DNA of 6,312 nucleotides from Chloroflexota bacterium (GCA_010092775.1 JAADYZ010000487.1:1-6312); one strand, 5' to 3'. Positions 1 to 6,132 are shown, counted from the stretch's first letter. Notes: generated by a model from the sequence alone, not told the origin. A program made the numbers and translations.

Positions 1-31
1 AGCCCACAGGGCCTCGGGTAAGGTTGCGCCT

Positions 32-1594
32 ATGCAAACCAGCCCCTCCACTCAATCGGCCCACGCGCCATCATCCGCGCCGCCATCCGCGCCGCCATCC
101 GCGCCGCCATCCGCGCCGCCTCCCTGGCGCAATTTACTAGTGGATCGCTCTGCCTGGCTTATCGTTGGCCTGACCCTGCTCGTCTGCATCGCCATTGCCG
201 CCAATGTCACACCGCTGCTGCGCGGCCCTGCCCCCTACCCGCCGGAATGGCAGTGGGATTACGTTTGGCCGCCCAATTTGATCCTCTGGAGACTCATCGC
301 ACCGTTGAGTGTGGCGGGCCTGATCGGCGCTTGGGCCGCGCTGGCTCGTCGATTTGAGCGCCAGCCCTGGTGGTCGCTGCTGCTCGTGATTGGCTTGGCG
401 CTGGCCTTTCGTCTGGCCGTCCAGTTCACCCTCCCCAGCGGCCTTGATATTGTCGCTCGCACGCTCAACCCCACTTATTTCGGTTATTTCGGCCCGGCAA
501 CAGAGGTCGACAACGTGCTCAATTTCGTCGGAACCTATGACGACAATCCGGAGCAGTTGGCCTATCGCCAACAGAGCAAGGCCCCAGGCAACACCTTGAT
601 CTTTTGGGGCATTATCGAGCTGACCGAGCGCCTGCCCGGCGTGGAGCAAATCGCGGCCCCAGTTATCGAACCACGCCTGGCCGCCTTGCCCGATTGGGCG
701 GCTGACTACACTGTGATGGAGGTGATCGCGGGAGTCGCCGCTTCCGTCACGATCCCCGCGCTGAGCGCTCTGAGCATCATACCGCTCTATCTGGCTGCGC
801 GGCGGCTGGGACGGGAACGGACCGCCCGGTTGTCAATTGCCCTGTTTGCCTTCTATCCGGCACTCACGCTCTTCATACCGGTCGTCGATGACGTCCAAAC
901 CCTGATCGCTGCACTGGGCTTCTGGTTGGCCGTCGAGGGATTGTGCCAATCCAAGGGGTGGCCACTGCTGCTCGCTGGGATCATTGCAGGCTGTGGCACC
1001 TTCGCCAGCTATAGCATGCTGCCCTTCCTGTTATTGCTTTTCCTCATGGCCTTGTTCCACGCCCTATCATTGGGGAGTCAGGCCAACTGGCAGCGCGGCC
1101 TGCGTGACCTGAGCTTGGTGGGGCTGGGGTCTGTGGGCGTCTGGCTCATTGCCTGGATCGTTGGGATGAACCCCATCACGGTCTTCTTCAACGCGATGGG
1201 CGCTCACGGCGACCTCTCCTCTACCCGCAGCTATTGGTTGTGGCTGTTCTACAATCCCTATGATTTGCTGTTATTCGCCGGTGTGCCAGTGGCCTATCAT
1301 GCGCTGCGCGAGTTGGGCCTGCTGGTCGGTAAACTGCGCCAGCGCTCCCCCTGGGAACTTGGTGACAGTGTGACTCTGGCCTTCTATGTGGCCTTTGCAC
1401 TGCTCTTTCTCTCAGGTGCCTGGCGCGGCGAGACAGCGCGGGCCTTGATGTATGTCGCTCCGCTGCTGGTTTGGATCGCCGCTCACAACGCCACGGACGA
1501 AACCGTTACGCCAATCGGATATGGCAGCTTACTCGCTGCCTTGACGATGGTTCAAACCCTTGTCTTCCATGCTGTGCTGGAGGTGTATCACTGA
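32..1594 (+). CDS. Polytopic membrane protein, GT-C-like glycosyltransferase candidate
   Basis: Predicted integral membrane protein of 520 residues, possibly a polyprenyl-phosphate-sugar-dependent glycosyltransferase of the GT-C fold acting at the outer face of the membrane. I count about 12-13 hydrophobic segments, for example near residues 41-63, 83-106, 113-133, 232-257, 265-304, 310-347, 360-378, 403-424, 446-462, 470-484 and 497-517. The long loop after the third segment carries acidic residues (E158, D160, D170, D171) and then SKAPGN (182-187), which resembles the 'PPG' loop motif of PMT/ArnT-type enzymes. A late motif, RGETAR (465-470), precedes a hydrophobic segment, as in many actinobacterial and chloroflexal GT-C-like proteins. 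Residues 1-35 are a Ser/Ala/Pro tail, probably cytoplasmic. The ATG at 32 is preceded by AAGG at 20-23 with 8-nt spacing. The donor and acceptor cannot be told from the sequence. The membrane-protein call is secure; the glycosyltransferase call is inference from topology and weak motifs. Confidence 0.75.
   Translation: MQTSPSTQSAHAPSSAPPSAPPSAPPSAPPPWRNLLVDRSAWLIVGLTLLVCIAIAANVTPLLRGPAPYPPEWQWDYVWPPNLILWRLIAPLSVAGLIGAWAALARRFERQPWWSLLLVIGLALAFRLAVQFTLPSGLDIVARTLNPTYFGYFGPATEVDNVLNFVGTYDDNPEQLAYRQQSKAPGNTLIFWGIIELTERLPGVEQIAAPVIEPRLAALPDWAADYTVMEVIAGVAASVTIPALSALSIIPLYLAARRLGRERTARLSIALFAFYPALTLFIPVVDDVQTLIAALGFWLAVEGLCQSKGWPLLLAGIIAGCGTFASYSMLPFLLLLFLMALFHALSLGSQANWQRGLRDLSLVGLGSVGVWLIAWIVGMNPITVFFNAMGAHGDLSSTRSYWLWLFYNPYDLLLFAGVPVAYHALRELGLLVGKLRQRSPWELGDSVTLAFYVAFALLFLSGAWRGETARALMYVAPLLVWIAAHNATDETVTPIGYGSLLAALTMVQTLVFHAVLEVYH
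73..120 (+). repeat. Four perfect 12-bp tandem repeats inside a coding region
   Basis: The unit ATCCGCGCCGCC occurs four times without change (73-84, 85-96, 97-108, 109-120). Because 12 is a multiple of three, copy-number change keeps the reading frame and only lengthens or shortens the Ser-Ala-Pro-Pro repeat at residues 15-30 of the membrane protein. The identical codons in every copy point to recent slippage or duplication rather than old selection on the protein sequence. Confidence 0.95.
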
Positions 1595-1595
1595 A

Positions 1596-1637
1596 GGCTG
1601 CGCGTGGTACAATCAAGGGGCTGAGCCAGACGCAGCC
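1596..1637. repeat. 7-bp inverted repeat flanking a -10 element
   Basis: GGCTGCG at 1596-1602 is exactly mirrored by CGCAGCC at 1631-1637, with 28 nt between them. The pair lies between the first two genes and encloses the extended -10 promoter candidate. With such a long loop it is a weak hairpin and has no T-tract, so it is not a convincing terminator. It could be an operator pair or chance. Confidence 0.35.
1605..1613 (+). promoter_or_regulatory. Extended -10 promoter candidate for the ATP-grasp gene
   Basis: TGGTACAAT is an extended -10 (TGn plus TACAAT, 5 of 6 to the sigma70 consensus). It starts 11 bases after the stop codon of the preceding gene. The -35 region at 17-bp spacing is GTATCA (1585-1590), only 3 of 6, which suits an extended -10 promoter. 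Transcription would start near 1620, giving a leader of about 55 nt before the ATG at 1675. Confidence 0.5.
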
Positions 1638-1674
1638 AAACCCCACTCTTATCCCGAGCTGAAGGATCAACCGC

Positions 1675-3999
1675 ATGACGATGACATTCGATACGCGCAC
1701 CATGCCCAAAGTCTTCCAGATTTATCTGGAGATCAGCCAGTACCCGATTCTGGCTCGGCGTATCCGTCAGCGTATGCGGGAAGAGTTGTTTGCCCGTGGC
1801 ATCGTGTCTCCTCAGCAGTTTGAGCGTGAGGTCCGCGATAAGGCAATGCAGTCGCAGCAGCGCGAGGGCCTGGATGATCCCTATTTTCAGGAACCGCTGG
1901 AGATCTGGAACGAGCGTTTGAGCATCATTCGCGATTCCCAGACGGATTTCTATTTTGCCTACAACCTCCCGCACGATCTGTTCATTGGCATCGTGCAAGA
2001 ACTCGTCTCACAGCGCATTCCAGATAAGCAAATCTTCTTGGGCTTCAATCCCGAACTCGCCCCCTGGGAACTCCTCTTCGCCCAGGCCGAAGAGTACGAA
2101 CGCTACCCGCCCGAGAAGCGCTCTGAGGTCGAGCACCACCTGCGGGAGATTATCGTCGTGCTGATCAAAGCGATGATCTCCGACCAACTGTCCTTTGTGC
2201 GGGTCGCGCGCAAGTATTTCACCATCACCGATCTGACCAACATTCGCAATCGACGTATCGGTCGCGGGAAGATTGGCGGTAAAGCGGCTGGTATGTGGCT
2301 GGCTCACAAGATATTGGACCGCAACGCTCAGGCGGGCGACTACGATGCTCGGCAGATTGCGATCCCAGAATCCTGGTACTTGGGGTCCGATGTCTACTAC
2401 GAATTCCATTCGCGCAACGATCTCTTCCGCTTCATGAACCAGAAGTACAAAGCCCTGCACCAGATGAAAGCGGACTACCCCGAGATCTATAACTCCTATC
2501 TCAATAGTGACTTACCCGAATACGTCGTTGAGGAGCTTTCACAACTTTTGCAAGCGGTTGAGAAGTCGCCCTTGATTGTGCGCTCTTCGAGCCTCCTCGA
2601 AGATAACTTCGACACCTCGTTCGCTGGTAAATATGATAGTTTCTTCCTGCCAAATCAGGGGACTCACGAAGAGAATCTGCGTGAATTGGTCCGCGCCATT
2701 GTCAAGGTCTATGCTAGCGTGGTGCGGCCCGAAGCACTGATCTATCGTGAACACATGGGGCTGACCGATTATGATGAGCGCATGGCCGTCCTGATCCAAA
2801 AAGTCGAAGGCCAGCGCCACGGACGTTATTTCTTCCCCGATATTGCTGGCGTCGGCTTCAGCCACAACCCTTACCGCTGGAGCAGTCGCATCCAGGGCGA
2901 CGCGGGTCTGCTGCGCATGGTGGCTGGGCTGGGTACCCGCGCCGTCGACCGGGTCGGCAGCGATTACCCCCGTATGATCGCACTCAGCCATCCGGAACTG
3001 CGGCCCGAACGCGCGCCCGAATTGGTCCGCCGTTACTCACAGCACATGATCGATGTGATCGATATGGAGGAAAACACCTTCAAGACGGTACCCATCCGTG
3101 ATGTGCTTTCGCTGCGCTACCCATCGTTGAGTGCCATCATGTCACTCGACAAGGACGGCTTCATTCAGCCGATGGTGGGCCGCCCACTGCGGGTCAAAGC
3201 CGATGAGCTGGTCGTAACTTTCGACAACCTGCTCAGCGAGAGCAACTTTGTCGCCGCCATGCGCTCCATCCTGACGGTCTTGGAGGAAGCCTACGGACGC
3301 TCGGTGGACATCGAGTGGGCAGCGGAGTTTGTGGCGAGCCACCCTAAACCCCGGTTGCGTTATTCAGTGCTCCAATGCCGTACCCAGAGCCTACGTAAGG
3401 CCGCTGACGCCGCCGAGATTCCTGAGGTTCCAGAGGAGGACATCGTCTTCACGGCAAATCGACAGGTGCCATCGGGGACAGTTACCGAGATCGAGTATAT
3501 TGTCTATGTCAATCCTCGAACCTATGCCCACATTCCTGAGCCACAAACCCGCATCGAACTCGGTAACCTAGTCGGGCGCTTGAATCAGGCCCTTGCCGGC
3601 AAGACTTACATCTTGATGGGGCCGGGTCGTTGGGGGTCGTCCAACATCCAACTGGGCGTTAGAGTCAATTACGCCGACATCTTTCACACGGCAGTGTTGA
3701 TCGAAATCGCTTACGAAGAGGACGGGTCTGTGCCAGAGGTCAGCTACGGCACACACTTCTTCCAAGACTTGGTTGAGGCCAATATCTACCCGCTGCCGCT
3801 TTACCCCGATGATGAAGAGACCACCTACCGAGAAGATTGGCTCAACAACGCACCCAATGCATTGTCGAGTCTGCTGCCTGCGGACGATCGTTACGAGCCT
3901 TACCTGAAAGTCATTGATGTAGCTGCATATGCTGAAGGCCACAAGCTCTCGCTGGTCATGAACAGCGAGCAGAACTATGCCATTGCCTATCTCGTCTGA
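1675..3999 (+). CDS. PEP/pyruvate-binding (PPDK_N-type ATP-grasp) protein with novel C-terminal module
   Basis: A 774-residue soluble protein with an ATP-grasp domain like the nucleotide-binding half of phosphoenolpyruvate synthase and pyruvate phosphate dikinase. Visible family motifs: GGKAAG at 201-206 (glycine loop), RSSSLLED at 303-310 followed by SFAGKYDSF at 315-323, VDIEWA at 544-549 and LQCRTQS at 566-572. These carry the expected Arg, Glu/Asp and Lys positions, so ATP binding looks intact. Residues 1-195 form an extra, mostly helical N-terminal region, and 590-774 a C-terminal region with GPGRWGSS (649-656) and YGTHFFQDL (691-699). I find no phosphohistidine swivelling domain and no PEP-binding barrel, so despite a length near that of PpsA (about 790 residues) it should not make PEP by the known route. 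The substrate is unknown. The start ATG at 1675 has AAGGA at 1662-1666, 8 nt upstream; the ATG at 1681 would be too far. The next gene follows after 24 bp, suggesting co-transcription. Confidence 0.85.
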   Translation: MTMTFDTRTMPKVFQIYLEISQYPILARRIRQRMREELFARGIVSPQQFEREVRDKAMQSQQREGLDDPYFQEPLEIWNERLSIIRDSQTDFYFAYNLPHDLFIGIVQELVSQRIPDKQIFLGFNPELAPWELLFAQAEEYERYPPEKRSEVEHHLREIIVVLIKAMISDQLSFVRVARKYFTITDLTNIRNRRIGRGKIGGKAAGMWLAHKILDRNAQAGDYDARQIAIPESWYLGSDVYYEFHSRNDLFRFMNQKYKALHQMKADYPEIYNSYLNSDLPEYVVEELSQLLQAVEKSPLIVRSSSLLEDNFDTSFAGKYDSFFLPNQGTHEENLRELVRAIVKVYASVVRPEALIYREHMGLTDYDERMAVLIQKVEGQRHGRYFFPDIAGVGFSHNPYRWSSRIQGDAGLLRMVAGLGTRAVDRVGSDYPRMIALSHPELRPERAPELVRRYSQHMIDVIDMEENTFKTVPIRDVLSLRYPSLSAIMSLDKDGFIQPMVGRPLRVKADELVVTFDNLLSESNFVAAMRSILTVLEEAYGRSVDIEWAAEFVASHPKPRLRYSVLQCRTQSLRKAADAAEIPEVPEEDIVFTANRQVPSGTVTEIEYIVYVNPRTYAHIPEPQTRIELGNLVGRLNQALAGKTYILMGPGRWGSSNIQLGVRVNYADIFHTAVLIEIAYEEDGSVPEVSYGTHFFQDLVEANIYPLPLYPDDEETTYREDWLNNAPNALSSLLPADDRYEPYLKVIDVAAYAEGHKLSLVMNSEQNYAIAYLV

Positions 4000-4023
4000 T
4001 CAACGCTAAGAAGGAAGGAATCG

Positions 4024-4407
4024 ATGACGAATTCTAATCGCGAGTCTGCCCGACCCAAGCGCCAAGAGCGGCGCACTCGCAATCGCACCATCGTCAAGTG
4101 GCTGCTCTTTGTCGGGGCCTTCGGAGCCCTGCTGGCGGGTTTCATTTTGGCACCAAACCTGAGCATCGACCCGATCATTGTCACCATCGCCCTCATTGTG
4201 TCATCTATCCTTTTTGGCATTCTATCGGTGCTCAATCTGATCGAGAAGGACATGCGCTCACGTGTGTTGGGGGTGGTCACGGTGGTCGCCGCCATTCTGG
4301 CCATGATCTTCGCCATCGCGGCGAACCAGCTCCTAGGGCAAATTGTTGACATCGAAAGCCTGCAAGATGAGGCTTTTCCGCAGGTGGAGCCACCCATTCG
4401 ACCTTAA
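4024..4407 (+). CDS. Small three-span membrane protein of unknown function
   Basis: I do not recognise this 127-residue protein. It has a strongly basic N-terminus (residues 6-25, rich in Arg and Lys), then three hydrophobic segments at about 24-43, 50-73 and 80-104. A short acidic, proline-containing tail (108-127) ends in PPIRP. By the positive-inside rule the N-terminus should be cytoplasmic and the tail outside. There is no signal peptidase site, lipobox or catalytic motif. A double purine-rich ribosome binding site, AAGGAAGGA at 4011-4019, sits just before the ATG at 4024. The 24-bp gap after the ATP-grasp gene, with no terminator between, indicates one transcript, so it could act as a partner or membrane anchor of that protein; this is inference from position only. 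Coding status is supported by the ribosome binding site, length and hydrophobic pattern. Confidence 0.8.
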   Translation: MTNSNRESARPKRQERRTRNRTIVKWLLFVGAFGALLAGFILAPNLSIDPIIVTIALIVSSILFGILSVLNLIEKDMRSRVLGVVTVVAAILAMIFAIAANQLLGQIVDIESLQDEAFPQVEPPIRP

Positions 4408-4422
4408 GGCCGCCCAGCCCGT

Positions 4423-4451
4423 TAGACATCGGTTCTTTGAACCGCTATAAT
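4423..4451 (+). promoter_or_regulatory. Near-consensus sigma70-type promoter for the DUF1990 gene
   Basis: The -35 box TAGACA (4423-4428) matches TTGACA at 5 of 6 positions. The -10 box TATAAT (4446-4451) is perfect, and the spacer is the ideal 17 bp. Transcription should start near 4458, giving an AT-rich leader of about 35 nt that ends in GAGGT (4485-4489) just before the ATG at 4493. This is by far the best promoter in the window and makes the DUF1990 gene a separate transcription unit. Confidence 0.8.
4430..4444. promoter_or_regulatory. Perfect palindrome in the promoter spacer, possible operator
   Basis: CGGTTC-TTT-GAACCG is a perfect 6-bp inverted repeat with a 3-nt centre. It occupies 15 of the 17 spacer bases between the -35 and -10 boxes of the promoter at 4423-4451. 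A protein bound here would block RNA polymerase, so a repressor site is the natural reading. The spacer has normal length, which argues against MerR-type activation, as that needs a spacer of about 19-20 bp. It could alternatively serve as a weak hairpin ending the upstream transcript, as it is followed after a few bases by TGTTTT. Confidence 0.5.
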
Positions 4452-4492
4452 GTTTTCATAAGTATCTAAAAGTTTTTAACGTGTGAGGTACC

Positions 4493-5137
4493 ATGGCAGC
4501 AGCTCCTGCAGGGCTTTCCAGTCAACGAGAAAAGTGGCTACCAGCTCAACACCTTGTCGGTGGGCGCCACCTCAGCCGCCACTATCTTGAAGCATGGCGT
4601 GATGCTCCGCTGACCTTCGATCCTGACCAGGACATCGACGAACGCTGGAAGACCGATCATTACGAAGACATCATCGCATCCGACCCGGACGGTTCACTCT
4701 TCCGCTTTGCGGTCGATCGTTTGATGCGCTATCGCTTCTATCCACCCAGCGTGATGACATCCGTCAGCGATTTTTCCGAAGAAGGCCGCTGGATGCGCCC
4801 CGGTGATCGCTTGGTCATACGCGTGCCTGCCCTCAACGCCATTGGCTTGCCCCTGTATACGGTTTTCGCCATGAATGAGATCAGCGAAGTGGTTGCGGAG
4901 GAACGGCATGCCCACATCGCATACATCACGACCGCAGCGCATGTCGAACGCGGCGAGTGGCGTGCAGCCCTGGATTGGCAGAAAGATGACACTCTCGCCT
5001 TGCAAGTCGATGTGATTTCGCGCACGCGCGGCGATGTGCCGCTTGCCCATCCCGCCATAGTTCGGCGTTTGCAGTTGCGGGCCCACAATCTGGGTATGCG
5101 CCACCTCAGGCAGCAAATCCTGCGCAAAAGCGCATAA
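4493..5137 (+). CDS. DUF1990 (UPF0548) family protein
   Basis: A 214-residue soluble protein with no signal peptide or membrane segment. Residues about 52-210 fit the DUF1990/UPF0548 pattern, a family of unknown biochemical function found in bacteria and plants. The N-terminal part has HYEDIIASDPDG (56-67) and LFRFAVDRLMRYRFYPPSVM (69-88). The late core has the family-like run HIAYITTAAHVERGEW (141-156), corresponding to the usual aromatic-Y-x-T-x-x-x-H-x-x-x-GE signature, then ISRTRG (175-180), a proline and R-x-x-Q-like residues before the C-terminal helix (187-208). About 50 residues precede the recognisable part, longer than the compact family members. The ATG at 4493 is the only good start; GAGGT at 4485-4489 is rather close to it. 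A strong promoter with a palindromic spacer lies directly upstream and a terminator hairpin follows at 5167-5190, so the gene is transcribed alone. The family assignment is from remembered motif pattern, not from a search. Confidence 0.7.
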   Translation: MAAAPAGLSSQREKWLPAQHLVGGRHLSRHYLEAWRDAPLTFDPDQDIDERWKTDHYEDIIASDPDGSLFRFAVDRLMRYRFYPPSVMTSVSDFSEEGRWMRPGDRLVIRVPALNAIGLPLYTVFAMNEISEVVAEERHAHIAYITTAAHVERGEWRAALDWQKDDTLALQVDVISRTRGDVPLAHPAIVRRLQLRAHNLGMRHLRQQILRKSA

Positions 5138-5166
5138 AACGTCGTAAGCCCAACATTTGTTCCCTC

Positions 5167-5190
5167 AACACGCTCAAGAGCGTGTTTCTT
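5167..5190 (+). terminator. Rho-independent terminator after the DUF1990 gene
   Basis: AACACGCTC (5167-5175) pairs perfectly with GAGCGTGTT (5178-5186). As a real hairpin it would open to an 8-bp stem with a CAAG tetraloop, followed by a T-rich stretch (TTTCTT, 5185-5190). It lies 29 bp after the stop codon at 5137 and works only in the + direction, since the opposite strand has no T-tract. Confidence 0.8.
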
Positions 5191-5209
5191 GATTCAGCTT
5201 GTCTGCGTC

Positions 5210-5241
5210 GGGAACGTTGGGGTCGCCTGAGGCGTTATAGG
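5210..5241 (+). promoter_or_regulatory. Possible ECF-sigma-type promoter for the SIMPL lipoprotein gene
   Basis: GGGAAC (5210-5215) and GTT (5234-5236) are 18 bases apart. This matches the general GGAAC ... GTT architecture of ECF sigma factor promoters, known best from actinobacterial SigR/SigE-type sites. The second element runs on as GCGTTATAGG (5232-5241), whose TATAGG could also act as a weak sigma70 -10 box without a good -35. Transcription would begin about 40 nt before the ATG at 5284. Promoter use in this organism is unknown, so this is a candidate only. Confidence 0.35.
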
Positions 5242-5270
5242 GGTGAAGTTGGCAAATTCTAACTCACCTT

Positions 5271-5277
5271 GGAGAAG
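5271..5277 (+). promoter_or_regulatory. Ribosome binding site deciding the lipoprotein start
   Basis: GGAGAAG lies 9 nt (counted from GGAG) before the ATG at 5284. An in-frame TTG at 5269 would extend the protein by five residues, but it overlaps this site and has no ribosome binding site of its own. The ATG at 5284 is therefore the preferred start. Confidence 0.8.
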
Positions 5278-5283
5278 AAGATC

Positions 5284-6036
5284 ATGAAGACCCGTTTTAA
5301 TGTCAGAAAGCCTGCACTGCTCTTGGCCCTGTTCGGTCTGCTAGCCTTGGCACTCACTGCCTGTGCTGGGCCGACACCAGCCGCAGCCGCCGATAGCCCC
5401 AATGTCAACACCATCGCGGTGAGTGGCAGTGGCAGCGCCAACGGCGCGCCCGACTTGGCCCGAATCAACTTCGGCATCAATGTGCGCAATGCCGACCTGG
5501 ATACTGCGCTCGAAGACGCCAACGCCACCATCGCCGCTGTTCGGGATGTTGTCGTGGAGCTGGGCGTAGCTGGTGAAGATGTCCAGACGACCAACTTCAA
5601 CGTCTGGCAAGACGAACGCTTCGATCCACAGTCTGGTCAGTCAACTGGCGACATCGTGTTCACCGTTGATAACACCATCAATATCGTGGTGCGCGACATC
5701 AGCACGGTCGGTGAGGTGATCACCGCGGCGCTGGAGGCTGGGGCCAATCAGGTCTACGGGCTGTCATTTGGCATCGATGACACCAGCACCCTAGAGGGCG
5801 AGGCCCGCGCCAGTGCGGTGGCCGATGCCCGTGCTCGCGCTGAGTCGCTTGCCGAAGAACTCGGTATGTCGGTTGGTGCACCTATCTCGATCAGTGAGGG
5901 TGGTGCAAGTGGACCGATGCTTTCTGGTCGCGTCGATGTCGCCGAGGACGCATTCGGTGGTGGTGCCGTCCCGATCAATGAGGGGCAGCTCAGTGTCAAC
6001 GTCACCGTTAACGTGATCTACGAGCTGGTCCCCTAA
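5284..6036 (+). CDS. SIMPL domain (DUF541) lipoprotein
   Basis: A 250-residue exported lipoprotein. Residues 1-26 are a signal peptide with a basic start (MKTRFNVRKP) and a hydrophobic core; the lipobox is LTAC with the lipidated cysteine at 27. After an Ala/Pro-rich linker the SIMPL domain runs from about 43 to 248. It opens with a TIAVSGSGS strand (43-51), contains GVAGEDVQTTNFNVW (94-108), and has the characteristic Ala-rich helix AVADARARAESLAEELG (178-194) followed by a glycine-rich loop and a final beta strand (236-248). Family members (for example the periplasmic YggE of E. coli and BP26 of Brucella) form oligomeric envelope proteins, and YggE has been linked to oxidative stress resistance; the molecular function is not settled. 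Length is typical. The gene stands apart, with a terminator upstream, its own promoter candidate and a GC-rich hairpin after the stop. Confidence 0.9.
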   Translation: MKTRFNVRKPALLLALFGLLALALTACAGPTPAAAADSPNVNTIAVSGSGSANGAPDLARINFGINVRNADLDTALEDANATIAAVRDVVVELGVAGEDVQTTNFNVWQDERFDPQSGQSTGDIVFTVDNTINIVVRDISTVGEVITAALEAGANQVYGLSFGIDDTSTLEGEARASAVADARARAESLAEELGMSVGAPISISEGGASGPMLSGRVDVAEDAFGGGAVPINEGQLSVNVTVNVIYELVP

Positions 6037-6067
6037 CAGTCAATCGCAGGCTTCCCTTTTAGTCTCA

Positions 6068-6094
6068 GCGAGCGCACCCGACCGGTGCGCTCGC
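6068..6094. terminator. Strong GC-rich hairpin after the lipoprotein gene, terminator-like without a T-tract
   Basis: GCGAGCGCACC (6068-6078) pairs perfectly over 11 bp with GGTGCGCTCGC (6084-6094) around a 5-nt CGACC loop, 31 bp after the stop codon at 6036. This is the strongest hairpin in the window. It lacks a following T-tract on either strand, so it may end transcription weakly, protect the 3' end of the mRNA, or serve as a protein-binding palindrome. Confidence 0.55.
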
Positions 6095-6103
6095 GCCATC
6101 TCT

Positions 6104-6132
6104 GCAACGTGCCGGCGCCCTGCGCGTATAGG
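6104..6132 (+). promoter_or_regulatory. Promoter-like element upstream of the last gene
   Basis: GCAACGT (6104-6110) and GCGTATAGG (6124-6132) resemble the two parts of the element before the lipoprotein gene, GGAACGT (5211-5217) and GCGTTATAGG (5232-5241). The gap differs by only one base (13 against 14). A transcript starting just downstream would have a leader of about 50 nt before the ATG at 6189. The similarity is short, so the call is tentative. Confidence 0.3.

Noticed and set aside
1..21. Possible last codons of an upstream gene, read in frame 1 with a TAA at 19-21
   Set aside because: Six codons are too few to support a coding call, although the stop overlapping the AAGG site of the next gene would fit an operon.
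73..120. Short tandem repeats as a CRISPR array
   Set aside because: The units are 12 bp with no spacers and lie in frame within a gene, so this is a simple coding repeat.
2539..2991. 150-codon open frame on the minus strand inside the ATP-grasp gene
   Set aside because: It is the antisense shadow of a gene with clear family motifs; the product shows no recognisable domain.
3987..4397. 136-codon open frame on the minus strand opposite the small membrane protein gene
   Set aside because: It mirrors almost the whole + strand gene. The + frame has a strong ribosome binding site, operon spacing and clear membrane segments; the minus frame gives a Met/Arg/Ser/Thr-rich product typical of antisense translation.
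4430..4452. Palindrome CGGTTC-TTT-GAACCG as a terminator for the two upstream genes
   Set aside because: The stem is only 6 bp with a 3-nt loop and no adjacent T-run, and its exact position between -35 and -10 boxes fits an operator better; a minor termination role is not excluded.
4694..5127. Two overlapping minus-strand open frames within the DUF1990 gene
   Set aside because: The + strand frame has a promoter, a terminator and family motifs; the minus frames have none.
5269..5283. TTG start giving five extra residues to the lipoprotein
   Set aside because: The TTG overlaps the GGAGAAG site that serves the ATG at 5284, and has no site of its own.
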